From the NCBI RefSeq assembly GCF_019511445.1, contig NZ_JAEUAN010000006.1:62001-126000 (forward strand): DNA of 64,000 nucleotides. The letters run 5' to 3'. Shown piece after piece: positions 38,709 through 49,002 of the stretch; within the stretch, counting starts at the first letter, position 1, and every line of letters starts with the position of its first letter. A program made the position numbers and the translations under genes. The DNA comes from Aliirhizobium wenxiniae. Lineage in GTDB: Bacteria; Pseudomonadota; Alphaproteobacteria; Rhizobiales; Rhizobiaceae. The notes under the pieces are model-generated. The model searched no databases. It had not been told where the DNA came from and saw only the letters and a program-made list of their open reading frames with translations.

Positions 38709-39314
38709 TCAGAGCCAGGGGCGATCGCTGCGGTTCTTCGTTTCGAAGCTGGCGATTGCAGCATCGCTTTTCAGCGTCGAGGCAATGTCGTCCAGTCCTT
38801 CGAGAAGGATCTGGCGACGGCCGGCGTCGATATCGAAATGAAGGCGGCCACCATCCGGGCCGGTGATTTCCTGGGCTTCAAGATCAACCGTCAGGATAGC
38901 GTTCGAGCCGCGCTCGGCGTCATCCATAAGTTTTTCCAGATCTTCGGGGCTGACGACGATCGGCAGGATGCCGTTCTTGAAACAGTTATTGTAGAAAATG
39001 TCGGCGAAGCTGGTGGAAATCACGCAGCGGATGCCGAAATCCAGCAATGCCCAGGGAGCGTGTTCGCGGGACGAGCCACAACCGAAGTTGTCGCCGGCAA
39101 CGATGATCTTGGCATCGCGATATGCCGGCTTGTTCAAGACGAAATCGGGGTTCTCGGAACCATCCTCGCGATAACGAGCCTCGGCGAACAGGCCCTTTCC
39201 GAGGCCGGTGCGCTTGATCGTCTTGAGATAGTCTTTCGGAATGATCATGTCGGTGTCGACATTGACAACCGGAAGGGGGGCGGCAACGCCCGTCAGCTTT
39301 TCGAATTTTTCCAT
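38709..39314 (-). CDS. leuD: 3-isopropylmalate dehydratase small subunit
   Basis: LeuD pairs with LeuC to isomerise 2- to 3-isopropylmalate. The 201-residue protein has the swivel-domain signatures [33 protein letters not shown] and [19 protein letters not shown], all intact. The Fe-S cluster lies in LeuC, whose gene is not in this window. It is upstream of leuB on the same strand. A small membrane protein gene lies 122 bp further upstream, also on the minus strand. Confidence 0.96.
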   Translation of the reverse strand: MEKFEKLTGVAAPLPVVNVDTDMIIPKDYLKTIKRTGLGKGLFAEARYREDGSENPDFVLNKPAYRDAKIIVAGDNFGCGSSREHAPWALLDFGIRCVISTSFADIFYNNCFKNGILPIVVSPEDLEKLMDDAERGSNAILTVDLEAQEITGPDGGRLHFDIDAGRRQILLEGLDDIASTLKSDAAIASFETKNRSDRPWL

Positions 39315-39436
39315 GATCGGCCTCCACGAAGACTTTATAGCGCTGCCATAAAGTATTTTCGGGAGAATTTGAAGTCCGATTCAGTACCAATCGGTACGCC
39401 GCCTGTTGGCGGCTGTAATCTCGCTGGTTTCAGGAC

Positions 39437-39664
39437 TTACATGTCGATGATGGTGCCGCGACCGTCGTTCCAGACGCGCATGTCGCTCTGCTTGTTCTTC
39501 GCGCGAACCGGCACAGGTTTCAGCTTGCTCGAAAGCATCTTTCCAATGGAAAGAATGGCAAGCGTTCCCATGAATGCAATCGTCAGCGATGCCGTCAAAA
39601 GAGCAGCCGCAGCGAGCAGGGCAATTGCCGTGACGATAACGAAAAAGGACCGAATGTTTTGCAT
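39437..39664 (-). CDS. Small conserved membrane protein, function unknown
   Basis: I do not recognise a named family. The 75-residue product has two adjacent hydrophobic segments (about 5-20 and 22-42) and a basic, polar C-terminal half (KLKPVPVRAKNKQSDMRVW). The ATG at 39664 follows GAAAGG at 7 nt, and a TTG two codons earlier is less likely. The coding frame is plausible: membrane helix composition, start context and a clean stop. It lies between leuD and a CitE-like gene on the opposite strand and may have its own promoter. Confidence 0.65.
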   Translation of the reverse strand: MQNIRSFFVIVTAIALLAAAALLTASLTIAFMGTLAILSIGKMLSSKLKPVPVRAKNKQSDMRVWNDGRGTIIDM

Positions 39665-39770
39665 GTCCAAACCTTTCTTCGTGTGAAAATGTGGGCCTTG
39701 TCATTCCGGCTTGCAAGAGGTTCGTTCGGGTTTGATTGCCGGGATCTCAAAATATTGGCAAAAGAAGGCG

Positions 39771-40664
39771 ATGAAGTTCTTGAAAAATCATATTGCGCCG
39801 GTTCGCCGTTCGCTTCTCAGCGTTCCTGCCGACAATAGGCGCGCTTTGGAAAAAGCGCCGGGTCTTGATTGCGATGGCGTGATCTACGACCTCGAAGATT
39901 CCGTTGCGCCCGAGAAAAAGGCGGAAGCACGCGACAATCTTGCGAATGCCTTCTCGCAGCAGCGCCAGTCGCAACAGGAGCGGATCATCCGCATCAATCC
40001 GCTAGAAAGTGGGCTCGGGGAGGACGATCTGAAACTGGTCGTACAGATCCTGCCGGGCGCGGTTGCTCTTCCCAAGGTCGAACATGCCGATGAAATCGCT
40101 GCAGTGGCCGACATGCTTGCCCGGTTTTCTCCAGGAAAGCCGATCGCTTTGTGGGCGATGATCGAGACGCCGAAAGGTGTTTTGAATGCAACTTCGATTG
40201 CTGCGGCGAAGAATGGCCCGGAATGCCTTGTGGTCGGCTTGAACGATCTGCGCAAGGAGACCGGGGTTTTGGCGCAGCCGGGGCGGGCTTATCTCGTGCC
40301 GTGGCTGATGCAGATCGTGCTTGCCGGCCGCGCCCATGGTGTCGATGTAATCGACAGCGTGTTCAACGATTTCAAGGATGATGCCGGTTTTGCCGCCGAA
40401 TGTGCGCAGGGCAGGGCGATGGGCTTTTCAGGAAAAATGCTCATTCATCCGGCGCAAATCGACATTGCCAATCGGCATTTCGGACCGGACCCGCAAGCCA
40501 TCGCTCAAGCGGAGGCGATCGTTTCGGCTTTCGAGCGGCCGGAGGCGCAAGGTCTCAACGTTATCAACCTTGATGGAAAAATGATCGAGCGCCTTCACTT
40601 CGAGGAGGCTAAGACACTTCTGGCGCAGGCCGCCATGATTTTTGCAAGAAAGAAGTCCCAATGA
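39771..40664 (+). CDS. CitE-like CoA lyase / (3S)-malyl-CoA thioesterase family protein
   Basis: The 297-residue protein belongs to the HpcH/HpaI aldolase (CitE-like) family, which cleaves or hydrolyses CoA esters such as malyl-CoA or citramalyl-CoA. RRSLLSVPADNRRALEKA, the Mg-binding VIYDLEDSVAPEKKAEAR, ALWAMIETPKGVLNA and SGKMLIHPAQIDIAN are all intact. The exact substrate cannot be told, since lyase and thioesterase members share these motifs. The ATG at 39771 follows AGAAGG, and an earlier in-frame Met at 39711 is rejected. The stop overlaps the next gene's start (ATGA). Confidence 0.87.
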   Translation: MKFLKNHIAPVRRSLLSVPADNRRALEKAPGLDCDGVIYDLEDSVAPEKKAEARDNLANAFSQQRQSQQERIIRINPLESGLGEDDLKLVVQILPGAVALPKVEHADEIAAVADMLARFSPGKPIALWAMIETPKGVLNATSIAAAKNGPECLVVGLNDLRKETGVLAQPGRAYLVPWLMQIVLAGRAHGVDVIDSVFNDFKDDAGFAAECAQGRAMGFSGKMLIHPAQIDIANRHFGPDPQAIAQAEAIVSAFERPEAQGLNVINLDGKMIERLHFEEAKTLLAQAAMIFARKKSQ

Positions 40665-40867
40665 AACTTTATCGACTGCTGACCGCTCCGGATGACGCCT
40701 CATTCTGCCACAAGGTGACGGCCGCCCTGAACAAGGGATGGGAACTTTACGGTTCGCCGACCTATGCCTTCAACGCTGCAACCGGGATCATGCAGTGCGG
40801 GCAGGCGGTGACGAAAACCGTAGAGGGCAAGGATTATCATCCGGATATAAAGCTCGGCGAGCAATAA
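40661..40867 (+). CDS. DUF1737 domain protein
   Basis: A 68-residue protein matching the DUF1737 pattern MKLYRLLTAPDDASFCHKVT followed by ALNKGWELYGSP. Function is unknown. The ATG overlaps the stop of the CitE-like gene by 4 bp (ATGA), so it is translated with it. No signal peptide or membrane segment is visible. The single Cys residues and the short length give no functional hint. It ends 10 bp before the convergent metallopeptidase gene. Confidence 0.85.
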   Translation: MKLYRLLTAPDDASFCHKVTAALNKGWELYGSPTYAFNAATGIMQCGQAVTKTVEGKDYHPDIKLGEQ

Positions 40868-40877
40868 GTGCCGCGGG

Positions 40878-41315
40878 TCAGCGCTGGGTGGCATTCTCGG
40901 CGCTGGCTTCGATCCGTTCCATATCCTCGTCGCTCAGGCCGAAATGGTGGCCGATTTCGTGGATCAGGACATGGGTGATTATATCGCCCAGGGTTTCCTC
41001 GTTTTCAGCCCAGTAGTCCAGGATTGGGCGGCGGTAGAGCCGGATCCGGTTCGGAAGCTCTCCCGTTTCGACGGTAAACCGTTCGGAAATCCCACGTCCT
41101 TCGAAAAGCCCAAGCAGATCGAACGGCGTTTCCAGCGCCATGTCCTCAAAAACGTCGTCGTCCGGGAAATCTTCGATCTCAATGGTGAGATTGGCGGTGA
41201 GGGCCCTGAATTCTTCCGGAAGATGACCATAGGCATCGATCGCAAGCGACTCGAACGTGCTTATCGTTGGCGCATGGCGATCCTGCCAGTCGTCGGTTTG
41301 GTCAATGCGAGCCAT
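40878..41315 (-). CDS. Zincin-like metallopeptidase, DUF1025 family
   Basis: The 145-residue protein starts at 41315 (MARIDQTDDW), with GGGAG 5-9 nt upstream, rather than 8 codons earlier. The zinc motif HEIGHHFGLSD is at about 126-136, the extended HExxHxxxxxD zincin form. The rest is acidic (IEIEDFPDDDVFEDMALETP), typical of the DUF1025 family of minimal zincins. Proteolysis is predicted from the motif but its targets are unknown. It is cytoplasmic by the lack of a signal peptide. It lies on the minus strand, divergent from the SOS operon. Confidence 0.85.
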   Translation of the reverse strand: MARIDQTDDWQDRHAPTISTFESLAIDAYGHLPEEFRALTANLTIEIEDFPDDDVFEDMALETPFDLLGLFEGRGISERFTVETGELPNRIRLYRRPILDYWAENEETLGDIITHVLIHEIGHHFGLSDEDMERIEASAENATQR

Positions 41316-41449
41316 TGGTTCTCCCTTTGTGAGAGACATATAAGGCCGATGATCCTTTTTTTCGAGATAAGAATCATCGCTATAGCAAATGAGGAAAAGA
41401 TTCCTGTCCAGTGATGATTGACTCTCCTGCCGGGCTCTGGAATCTATAA

Positions 41450-41464
41450 GAACATAAAGTGAAC
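41450..41464. promoter_or_regulatory. LexA/SOS box of the imuA-imuB-dnaE2 operon
   Basis: A perfect GAAC-N7-GAAC (GAAC ATAAAGT GAAC), the direct-repeat LexA operator of alphaproteobacteria, lies 23 bp before the imuA ATG. It places the operon under damage-induced LexA control. Confidence 0.9.
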
Positions 41465-41487
41465 ATCAAGAATGGAGAGCTGACGCC

Positions 41488-42405
41488 ATGGCCCATGCAG
41501 CCGCGGCGCAGGAGAAGCTATTTGCCCTGCGCGAACAGATCGCCAGATTGGAAGGCAGAAGCCTGCCGGCAATGGCGGCGGCGAAGATGGAGAATTTTGC
41601 CGCCCGATCGAGCGGCGAAGAGAAATTGTCCTTCGATATCGCGGCTCTCGACGATGCGCTGAGTGGCGGTCTGCCGCTCGATTGCATTACCGAAATCCGT
41701 TCCGGATCATTCTCCGATGCCGGCGCGGCAACCGGTTTTTCCCTTTCGCTTGTCGGGCTGATGAAGGCGCGCAAAGCCGCTGCAGGTCCGATGTTATGGA
41801 TTGCCGACGGATTTTCCACTTCCGAAATGGGCATTCCTTATGCCGGAGGCATCAGGCAGTTCGGCATCGGTTCCCGGACGATATTTCATGCATCGCCTCG
41901 CAGGCTGGAGGATGCCCTTTGGCTTGCGGAAGGGGCGCTTGAAAGCAAGGCATTTATCGCGACGATCTTCGAAATCCATGGAAACCCCAAAGCCTTCGGC
42001 CTGGCGGAAAGCCGAAGGCTCAGTCTTCGGGCAAAGGCGGCAGGGCGGCCGCTTTTCCTGCTGCGGCATGCAGGGGAGGAGGAGGCGAGCAGTGCTTCCT
42101 TTCGCCTGTTTGTTGAGCCGGCTCCGGCTCTGGAGCGACGCCTTCCGGATGGCAGCATGCTTGGCGGCAGCATCGGGCATCCGGTTTTCAACATCACCCT
42201 GGAGAAGAGCCGAAACCCGGCTCCTCTCAGCTTTCGTCTGGAGTGGAACCTTCATGACCGCCAATTTCACCTCGCCCGAGATCCAGGCAAATCTTCTTTC
42301 CACAAGTGGCCAGCGCATTCTGGCGCTTCACTTTCGGTATCTGCCGACCGACAGGATTGCCCGAAAGCTCTGGGGGATGTCGTGGCGTTCGAAAGGGCGT
42401 CCTGA
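41488..42405 (+). CDS. imuA: ImuA, SOS mutagenesis accessory protein
   Basis: ImuA is a RecA-like protein that works with ImuB and the error-prone polymerase DnaE2 in damage-induced mutagenesis. The 305-residue protein opens with a helical region LFALREQIARLEGR and has a RecA-fold core around ALDDALSGGLPLDCITEIRS, though without a canonical Walker A. The C-terminal part contains SRRLSLRAKAAGRPLFLLRH. It is preceded by a LexA box. Its last 152 bp also encode the start of imuB in another frame, an unusually long overlap. Confidence 0.9.
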   Translation: MAHAAAAQEKLFALREQIARLEGRSLPAMAAAKMENFAARSSGEEKLSFDIAALDDALSGGLPLDCITEIRSGSFSDAGAATGFSLSLVGLMKARKAAAGPMLWIADGFSTSEMGIPYAGGIRQFGIGSRTIFHASPRRLEDALWLAEGALESKAFIATIFEIHGNPKAFGLAESRRLSLRAKAAGRPLFLLRHAGEEEASSASFRLFVEPAPALERRLPDGSMLGGSIGHPVFNITLEKSRNPAPLSFRLEWNLHDRQFHLARDPGKSSFHKWPAHSGASLSVSADRQDCPKALGDVVAFERAS

Positions 42406-43864
42406 CCATCCTCCGATCATCTGTGCCGGCAGGCGCGATAACGCATTGCGGCTGGTTGCAATCGATGAAGTGGCGCAGAGACGCAGCCTGAAGCGCGGGC
42501 AGGGGCTTGCCGAAGCGCGAGCGATGTATCCCGACATTGATGTCTTCGACGAGGATGAAAGAGCCGATTTTGCCCTTCTGGAGGCGATTGCCGACTGGTG
42601 CGATCGTTACACGCCGCTTGTTGCCTTGGACGGAAAGGATGGGCTTTTCCTCGACATTACCGGTTGCAGCCATCTTTTCGGGGGAGAGGATGCGATGCTT
42701 CGTGATGTTCTTGCCCGGCTTTTTCAGATGGGGTTCGACGTGCGCGGATCGATTTCGAGCACGCCGGGCCTGTCCAGCGCGATCAGCCGGTTTGGGCGTG
42801 GCGGGGTGATCGCAAGAGAGAATATGGCAGCAGCGCTGGGAGCCTTGCCCGTACACGCACTTCGTCTCGATGAAAAAACGGTTGCTTCGCTTTTGAAGCT
42901 TGGCCTGAAACGCGTTGCAAACCTTCTGTCCATGCCAAGGGCGCCGCTTGCCCGCCGGTTTGGTGCGCAAATGCTGATGCGGCTCGACCAGGCACTTGGA
43001 ACGAACGAGGAAGCCATATCGCCACGACGCCCGGTGGCGCCGCTTTCCGCCGAGCGCCGGTTGGGCGAGCCGATCCAGACGCAGGAGGATATTCTCGGCA
43101 TGACAGCCGAGATTGCGTCATCCCTCAAGCTGAGCCTGGAAAATCGTGGTGCCGGCGGCAAAGTGTTCGAACTTGTTCTCTTCCGTGTTGACGGGCGGGT
43201 GTTTCGGATTTCGGCAGGCGCTTCGCGCCCGTTGAGAGATCCAAAGCGGATTTCTGGCCTGTTTTCAGAGCGCCTCAATGCCATTCATGACGATCTGGAT
43301 GCAGGTTTCGGCTTCGAATTTTTGCGTCTCAACGTGCTGCAGCATGATGTCTTCGATGAGCTTCAGGCGGATTTTTCAGGAGAAGGGGGGCGGGAGACAT
43401 CGCTTGCGGATTTCATCGACAGGGTGTCCGCCCGGTTCGGCGCAGGTTGCCTCCAAGTCTATCAGCATCGACAAAGCCACATTCCGGAACGTGCCGAAAT
43501 CTTCATTCCGGCGATTGCAGTACTGGAAAGGCAGCCTGAGCGCAGCGAAGCTATGCCATTCCTGCCGCAAGCCGATCGCCCCTTGCGGCTTTTGCGCAGT
43601 CCGGAGCCAGTCGAAGCTTTTGCAGCCCTCGTCCCCGATGGACCGCCGCAGCAATTCCGCTGGCGGCATGTGATGCACATTGTCACCCGAGCCGAAGGGC
43701 CGGAGCGGATCGCACCGGAATGGTGGATCGATGACGAGAACGCAAAGGAGCGCGATTATTTTCGTCTCGAAAGCGAGTTTGGGCGGCTTTTTTGGGTTTT
43801 TCGGCTTGGTCGTTACGGGGATGACCCGCCCCCGACATGGCGTATCCATGGGGTCTTCGCATGA
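42254..43864 (+). CDS. imuB: ImuB, Y-family polymerase-like mutagenesis protein
   Basis: ImuB resembles Y-family polymerases but lacks catalytic acidic residues, and it serves as the scaffold that links DnaE2 to the beta clamp. The 536-residue frame begins at the ATG at 42254 inside imu[21 protein letters not shown] replaces the usual D-x-D strand, supporting an inactive polymerase. [17 protein letters not shown] and RIHGVF at the C-terminus fit the family. The stop overlaps the dnaE2 start (ATGA). The upstream open frame from 41801 is imuA in another frame, so it is not part of this gene. Confidence 0.9.
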   Translation: MTANFTSPEIQANLLSTSGQRILALHFRYLPTDRIARKLWGMSWRSKGRPDHPPIICAGRRDNALRLVAIDEVAQRRSLKRGQGLAEARAMYPDIDVFDEDERADFALLEAIADWCDRYTPLVALDGKDGLFLDITGCSHLFGGEDAMLRDVLARLFQMGFDVRGSISSTPGLSSAISRFGRGGVIARENMAAALGALPVHALRLDEKTVASLLKLGLKRVANLLSMPRAPLARRFGAQMLMRLDQALGTNEEAISPRRPVAPLSAERRLGEPIQTQEDILGMTAEIASSLKLSLENRGAGGKVFELVLFRVDGRVFRISAGASRPLRDPKRISGLFSERLNAIHDDLDAGFGFEFLRLNVLQHDVFDELQADFSGEGGRETSLADFIDRVSARFGAGCLQVYQHRQSHIPERAEIFIPAIAVLERQPERSEAMPFLPQADRPLRLLRSPEPVEAFAALVPDGPPQQFRWRHVMHIVTRAEGPERIAPEWWIDDENAKERDYFRLESEFGRLFWVFRLGRYGDDPPPTWRIHGVFA

Positions 43865-46800
43865 TGATTGAACCCAGATTTTTCGAGATCGGCGCCAAGA
43901 CGAATTTCTCCTTTCTAGAAGGAGCGACGAGGCCTGAAGAGATGGTCGTGGCCGCCAGTGTGCTTGGCCTTTCCGGATTGGGTGTTGCCGATCGCAATTC
44001 CGTTGCCGGGGTGGTTCGAGCCTATAATCAGTTCAAGGAGATGACCGCGGTTTTCGAGCGGCAGAAGGAAAAGAGCAGCGAGGCTGGTGAGAAAGAAGCG
44101 ATCGAGGCCTGCCGGTTTCAACCCGGCGCCAGGCTCGTTTTTGCAGACGCTACGCCGGATGTTCTTGCCTACCCGAAGAACCGTAAGGGCTGGGCTAATC
44201 TTTGCCGGCTGCTCAGTATCGGCAATCTGAGAGCAGAGAAGGGGGCCTGCATTCTGGAAGAGTGGGATCTTCTGGAATGGTGTGACGAGATGATGCTGGC
44301 GGTCGTGCCGGATTTTTCCCGCGCCGAAGACAAGGCCTATCTGGCGGATCTCGATGAGCGGCTTGCTTCGTATCGGAAAAGATTCCGCAAGAATATCTAC
44401 CTTACCCTGTCGCCAACCTATGACGGGCGCGATCCGTTCGTTTTTGCTGCTTTTTCCCGGATCGCGCGGCAAAGCCGCGTGCCGCTGATCGCGACGAACC
44501 TTCCGATCTTCAGCCTACCTTACCGGCGCTCGCTGGCGGATGTGGTAACCGCCATTCGTCATCATGTGACGATACAGGAGGCGGGTTTTCGGCTTGCTCC
44601 GCATGGAGATCGGCATCTCAAACCGGCATACGAGATGGCTCGGCTCTTTCATGCCTATCCGGATGCGGTGGAGAACACGGCGGTATTTTTCGACAGGTTG
44701 AGTTTCTCACTCAAGGAACTGGAGCATAATTATCCGGACGAAAGCGTGCCGGGAGAAACCGTTTCGGAAACGCTCGAGCGGCTGACATGGGAGGGAGCGC
44801 ATAGGCGGTTTCCTGAAGGCATCCTGCCGGAAATCTCGAAACAGATCCGCTACGAACTCGGTCTCATCAAGGAGATGAAATACGAGCCTTATTTCCTGAC
44901 TGTCCGCCATATCGTGTGGCATGCTCGATATGAGCTGAAAATTCTTTGTCAAGGGCGTGGTTCTGCCGCCAATTCAACGGTCTGCTTCTGTCTCGGAATA
45001 ACTGACGTTAACCCCACTCTTACGACCCTGCTTTTCGAGCGCTTCATTTCGACGGAGCGGAACGAACCACCGGATATCGACGTCGATTTCGAGCATGGTC
45101 GGCGCGAAGAGGTTATCCAGTATATTTACAGCCATTACGGTTATCGCCATGCCGGGCTGACCGCGGCAGTGACGAGCTATCGAACCCGTATGGCTGGCCG
45201 TGAGGTCGCCAAGGCCTTCGGATTGTCGGAAGACGTTCAGGCCGCGCTCTCAAGTACCGTTTGGGGCTGGTCGGAGGACGGGCTATCGGAGCGTGATGCC
45301 AAGGTCGCAGGTCTCGATATCACTGATCCCTTAACGAAGAAAGTCATTGCCCATGTACGGGAGTTGATGGGCTTCCCTCGACACCTCACACAGCATGTCG
45401 GCGGTTTTCTCATTACCCGCGACAGGCTCGACGAGGTGGTGCCGATCATGAAAACGGCGATGCCGGGCCGTTATATGATCGAATGGGATAAGGATGATCT
45501 CGATACATTGAGCCTTCTGAAGATCGATGTTCTGGCATTGGGCATGCTGACCTGCCTGAAGAAGGCTTTCGAGCTCTTGCGGCACCACTACGATCGTGAA
45601 GAAACATTGGCAGGCCTTCTGCAAAAAGGCGAAGATCCGAATGTTTACGGAATGATCTGCCGGGCCGATACGATCGGTGTCTTTCAGATCGAAAGCCGGG
45701 CGCAGATGAGCATGTTGCCCAGGCTCAGGCCCGAAAAATTCTATGATCTTGTCGTCGAGGTGGCGATTGTTCGACCCGGTCCCATTCAGGGCAACATGGT
45801 TCACCCCTATCTCAAACGTCGGGAGGATCAGCGACTTGGAAAGCCTATAGATTATCCCAGCCCGGATCTCGAGCGTGTTCTGGAAAGAACACTGGGTGTC
45901 CCGTTGTTTCAGGAACAGGCAATGCAGATCGCCATTACTGCAGCCGGTTTTTCGGCAGCGAAAGCGGACAAACTTCGGCGCTCAATGGCGACATTCAAGC
46001 GATCCGGCCGTGTCAAGGAATTCGAGCGCGATTTCATCAAAGGAATGCGCGAGCGCAATTATTCCGAAGAGTTCGCAAAGCAGTGTTTCAGCCAGATCGA
46101 GGGATTTGCCGAATACGGGTTTCCGGAAAGCCATGCGGCGTCATTCGCTCTGCTCGTCTATGCGTCCTCCTGGATCAAGACCTATTATCCGGATGTCTTC
46201 TGTGCGTCCCTGCTGAATTCACAGCCCATGGGTTTTTATGCGCCGGCGCAGTTGATCCGGGATGCGCGCGAGCATGGCGTGAGCGTGTTTCCGGTCGATA
46301 TCAATCACTCGGAATGGGACTGTACGCTGGAAGCGGTACCATTTAATCCGGGCATAGTCGATCGGCGTCATGCAAGCATGCGGGATGTCATCGAGACCCG
46401 CTACGGAATAAGGCTCGGCTTCCGCCAGGTTAAAGGCTTGAGCGAAGATGACATGCGCAACAAGCTTACGGCCAATCGCGATGAGGGCTACCGGAGTGTT
46501 CATGACCTGTGGCTCCGGTCCGGGCTGGACAAGGTTAGTCTCGAACGGCTTGCCGATGCCGATGGTTTCGGTTCGATCGGTTTGAGCCGCCGCCAGGCCT
46601 TATGGGCGGTGAGAGGGCTGGATGTGAAAGCCGCTCTCAACCATGATAACCTGTTCGGGATGGCCGGGCATGCGGATTTTCGACCTGAGCCTCAGGCTCA
46701 TCTGCCCCTGATGCTGCCGGGAGAAGAGGTGATCGAGGATTACCGCCATCTGTCGCTTTCCCTCAAGGCTCATCCGGTGTCTTTCCTGCGCGAGGAATTC

Positions 46801-47286
46801 AACTCGATGGGCATTGTGCGAAGCGTTGATCTTCTCAACATCCGAAACAGTCAAAGGGTAACGATCGGCGGCATCGTTCTGGTGCGACAGCGTCCGGGTT
46901 CCGCGAAAGGCGTAATCTTCATGACGCTGGAGGATGAAACGGGCGTTGCCAATGCGATTGTCTGGCCGAAAATCTTTGAAAAATATCGTTCCGTGGTCAT
47001 GGGGGCACGCTTGGTGAAGATCCGGGGGAGGCTGCAAAGCCAGAGCGGGGTCATTCACACGGTCGTCGAGCATATCGAGGATCTGACGCCGATGCTGGGC
47101 CTGTTGCAGAAGGAAGCCAGACGTTTCGGTGATCCAAGATCCGATGAGGCGATCAAATCCGGCGGCGGATCATGGAGACCGAAGGCACATTCGATTGCTT
47201 TGCCCCTTAGGAAGCTTTCCGATCCCACAGATCTAAAGGGAGCCGATCCGGCCCAAGTCATGCCTAAGGGACGGAATTTCCATTAA
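43861..47286 (+). CDS. dnaE2: Error-prone DNA polymerase DnaE2
   Basis: DnaE2 is a C-family polymerase that performs translesion synthesis with ImuA and ImuB. The 1141-residue protein has an N-terminal PHP domain ([20 protein letters not shown]), the catalytic palm with [20 protein letters not shown] (the acidic triad), GGFLITRD, a fingers region and a C-terminal OB-fold ([16 protein letters not shown]). It is translationally coupled to imuB by ATGA. This three-gene order is the classic SOS mutagenesis cassette of bacteria lacking UmuDC. Transcription depends on the LexA box before imuA. Confidence 0.94.
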   Translation: MMIEPRFFEIGAKTNFSFLEGATRPEEMVVAASVLGLSGLGVADRNSVAGVVRAYNQFKEMTAVFERQKEKSSEAGEKEAIEACRFQPGARLVFADATPDVLAYPKNRKGWANLCRLLSIGNLRAEKGACILEEWDLLEWCDEMMLAVVPDFSRAEDKAYLADLDERLASYRKRFRKNIYLTLSPTYDGRDPFVFAAFSRIARQSRVPLIATNLPIFSLPYRRSLADVVTAIRHHVTIQEAGFRLAPHGDRHLKPAYEMARLFHAYPDAVENTAVFFDRLSFSLKELEHNYPDESVPGETVSETLERLTWEGAHRRFPEGILPEISKQIRYELGLIKEMKYEPYFLTVRHIVWHARYELKILCQGRGSAANSTVCFCLGITDVNPTLTTLLFERFISTERNEPPDIDVDFEHGRREEVIQYIYSHYGYRHAGLTAAVTSYRTRMAGREVAKAFGLSEDVQAALSSTVWGWSEDGLSERDAKVAGLDITDPLTKKVIAHVRELMGFPRHLTQHVGGFLITRDRLDEVVPIMKTAMPGRYMIEWDKDDLDTLSLLKIDVLALGMLTCLKKAFELLRHHYDREETLAGLLQKGEDPNVYGMICRADTIGVFQIESRAQMSMLPRLRPEKFYDLVVEVAIVRPGPIQGNMVHPYLKRREDQRLGKPIDYPSPDLERVLERTLGVPLFQEQAMQIAITAAGFSAAKADKLRRSMATFKRSGRVKEFERDFIKGMRERNYSEEFAKQCFSQIEGFAEYGFPESHAASFALLVYASSWIKTYYPDVFCASLLNSQPMGFYAPAQLIRDAREHGVSVFPVDINHSEWDCTLEAVPFNPGIVDRRHASMRDVIETRYGIRLGFRQVKGLSEDDMRNKLTANRDEGYRSVHDLWLRSGLDKVSLERLADADGFGSIGLSRRQALWAVRGLDVKAALNHDNLFGMAGHADFRPEPQAHLPLMLPGEEVIEDYRHLSLSLKAHPVSFLREEFNSMGIVRSVDLLNIRNSQRVTIGGIVLVRQRPGSAKGVIFMTLEDETGVANAIVWPKIFEKYRSVVMGARLVKIRGRLQSQSGVIHTVVEHIEDLTPMLGLLQKEARRFGDPRSDEAIKSGGGSWRPKAHSIALPLRKLSDPTDLKGADPAQVMPKGRNFH

Positions 47287-47454
47287 ATTCGCTTACCGCC
47301 TTACTCTATAATGTATGTGATATGGGACATAACGGGCCGGTCCACATTCCATCTTGAAGAAATGCAGCAGCGATCCGAATGGGCTGCGTTTGATTGGATT
47401 AATATGTGTGGATGTGCTAATCTACGTTTGCGGTTTTGTGCCTGGGAGGCTTCG

Positions 47455-48434
47455 ATGCGTGAACCAGATATGCAGAAACTCGACACATTGGTTGGCCGCC
47501 TCGTCGGCGACGTAGGTGCAGCCGTCACGGGAGCGCTAGTCGTGCTCGGCGACCAGGTAGGTATTTTCAGGGCAATGGCGGATGGCGAACCGGTCAAGGT
47601 GGCTGAACTGGCGGCCCGAACAGGTGTGAAGGAGCGATACCTGAGGGAATGGCTCAGTGCTCAGGCTGCCGCCGACTATATCTGCTACGACGAGCGAACG
47701 GATCGCTTCAGCCTGTCGCCGGAACAGGCCATGGTTTTCGCCGAAGAGAACAGTCCGGCCTTTTTCGTCGGTGCATTCGAAATCGTTCAATCCATGTGGA
47801 TGGACGAGCCAAAGATTGCCGATGCCTTCCGAACGGGCAAGGGCGTCGGTTGGCATGAGCACAGCAATTGCCTTTTCCGAGGGACCGAACGGTTCTTTCG
47901 TCCCGGCTATAACAGTCACCTCGTTGCCGACTGGATTCCCGCTCTCGATGGCGTAGAGGCAAAACTCAAGGCTGGGGCCAGTGTTGCAGACATCGGATGC
48001 GGCCACGGCGCATCCACAATCCTGATGGCGCAGGCATATCCAGCTTCGCGGTTCATCGGGTTCGACTACCATGGACCGTCTATCGAAAGGGCAAGAGCGA
48101 CCGCCGAGAGTGCAGGAGTGGCGGAGATATGGGGGATCCGGTCGGTGCCGGGCGGCATGTCAGGGATACGCTTGCGCCGGGAGGAACATGGATGATCGTT
48201 GAACCCTTCGCGCATGATCACCTCAAGGACAATCTCAATCCGGTGGGGCGTGTCTATTATGGCGCGTCAACGATGATCTGCACGCCGGCCTCGCTTTCTC
48301 AGGAGGTCGGACTTGGGCTTGGCGCACAGGCGGGCGAGTTGAGGCTTCGCAAGGTTGCGCTTGATGCAGGATTTACGCATTTCCACCGAGCAACGGAAAC
48401 GCCCTTTAACATGGTGTTTGAGGTAAGGGCTTGA
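47455..48434 (+). pseudogene. Class I SAM-dependent methyltransferase, broken by an internal deletion
   Basis: The first part (47455-48128) encodes an intact N-terminal helical region and the SAM loop VADIGCGHGASTILMAQ, with GFDYHGPSIERARA behind it. At GVAE the frame is lost. Homologous sequence resumes in another frame at GDMGDPVGAGRHVRDTLAPG and continues through VEPFAHDHLKDNLNPVGRVY to FNMVFEVRA at 48434. By the expected spacing, about 30 codons that usually hold the DLVAFFDCLHD region are missing, so the gene is a deletion-frameshift pseudogene. The start follows GGGAGG at 47445. The family is common in rhizobia, and its substrate is unknown. Confidence 0.75.
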
Positions 48435-49002
48435 GCTTTATTCGTGGTTGCCTAACTCCCACGGTATCGGCCATCCCTTGCAGGTGTGTGCAACCGTCGT
48501 GCTTGAGATTATCAGAGGTGCCGGTTTGCTGTTCGGTCAGAATGCTCTGGTCCCCAAAACTGGACCGTTCATAACTGGAGTTTTCCGCGTTAAACTCCCG
48601 GCTGGAACGACAGGAGCCGCTTTCGAGAGTGCCTGTTGGGATCGGTCGACATTTCGGTTTCCCAAATAGTTTGGGCGCTGTTTCATAAAACATCGTGTTT
48701 GCCACTAAGACTATGAAACTCAGCGCCAATTACGTAAACAATCGCGCTTCCCACCAAAATTTCGAGCAGCGACACCAACCGATTTCGCTCTTGAGCGGAA
48801 ACGAACCATCAATCGGTGCATGATACCCCTCAAGTGATTGTATTTATTATTAATTCAGGCCGCGATCGAACGAAATAAGGTGTCTCTAAATTTTGCTCGA
48901 CACAAACGGCGTAACTTAGCCGGAACAGCTACATCAAATATTCTTTTCGCCATTACGACAGCAGCGGGTGATTGATGTATTCATACTGCTGTTTATATCG
49001 CC
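48435..49002. other. 568-bp gene-poor stretch with small inverted repeats
   Basis: No coding sequence is supported between the methyltransferase pseudogene and the histidine-kinase 3' end. There is an inverted pair GGTCC/GGACC (48549-48553 and 48562-48566) around CCAAAACT, and another GGAGTTT/AAACTCC (48577-48583 and 48592-48598). Read on the minus strand, TGAACGGTCCAGTTTTGGGG resembles an IS3-type end, but no transposase is present. The right part (48700-49000) is clearly AT-richer than its neighbours. It looks like a decayed scar. Confidence 0.5.

Noticed and set aside
37627..38841. 404-residue open frame antisense to leuB
   Set aside because: leuB is complete and conserved; no domain is seen in the antisense frame.
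41801..42253. N-terminal extension of ImuB reading back into imuA
   Set aside because: The residues upstream of 42254 lie antiphase to the conserved ImuA frame and do not resemble ImuB; the ATG at 42254 fits the family start.
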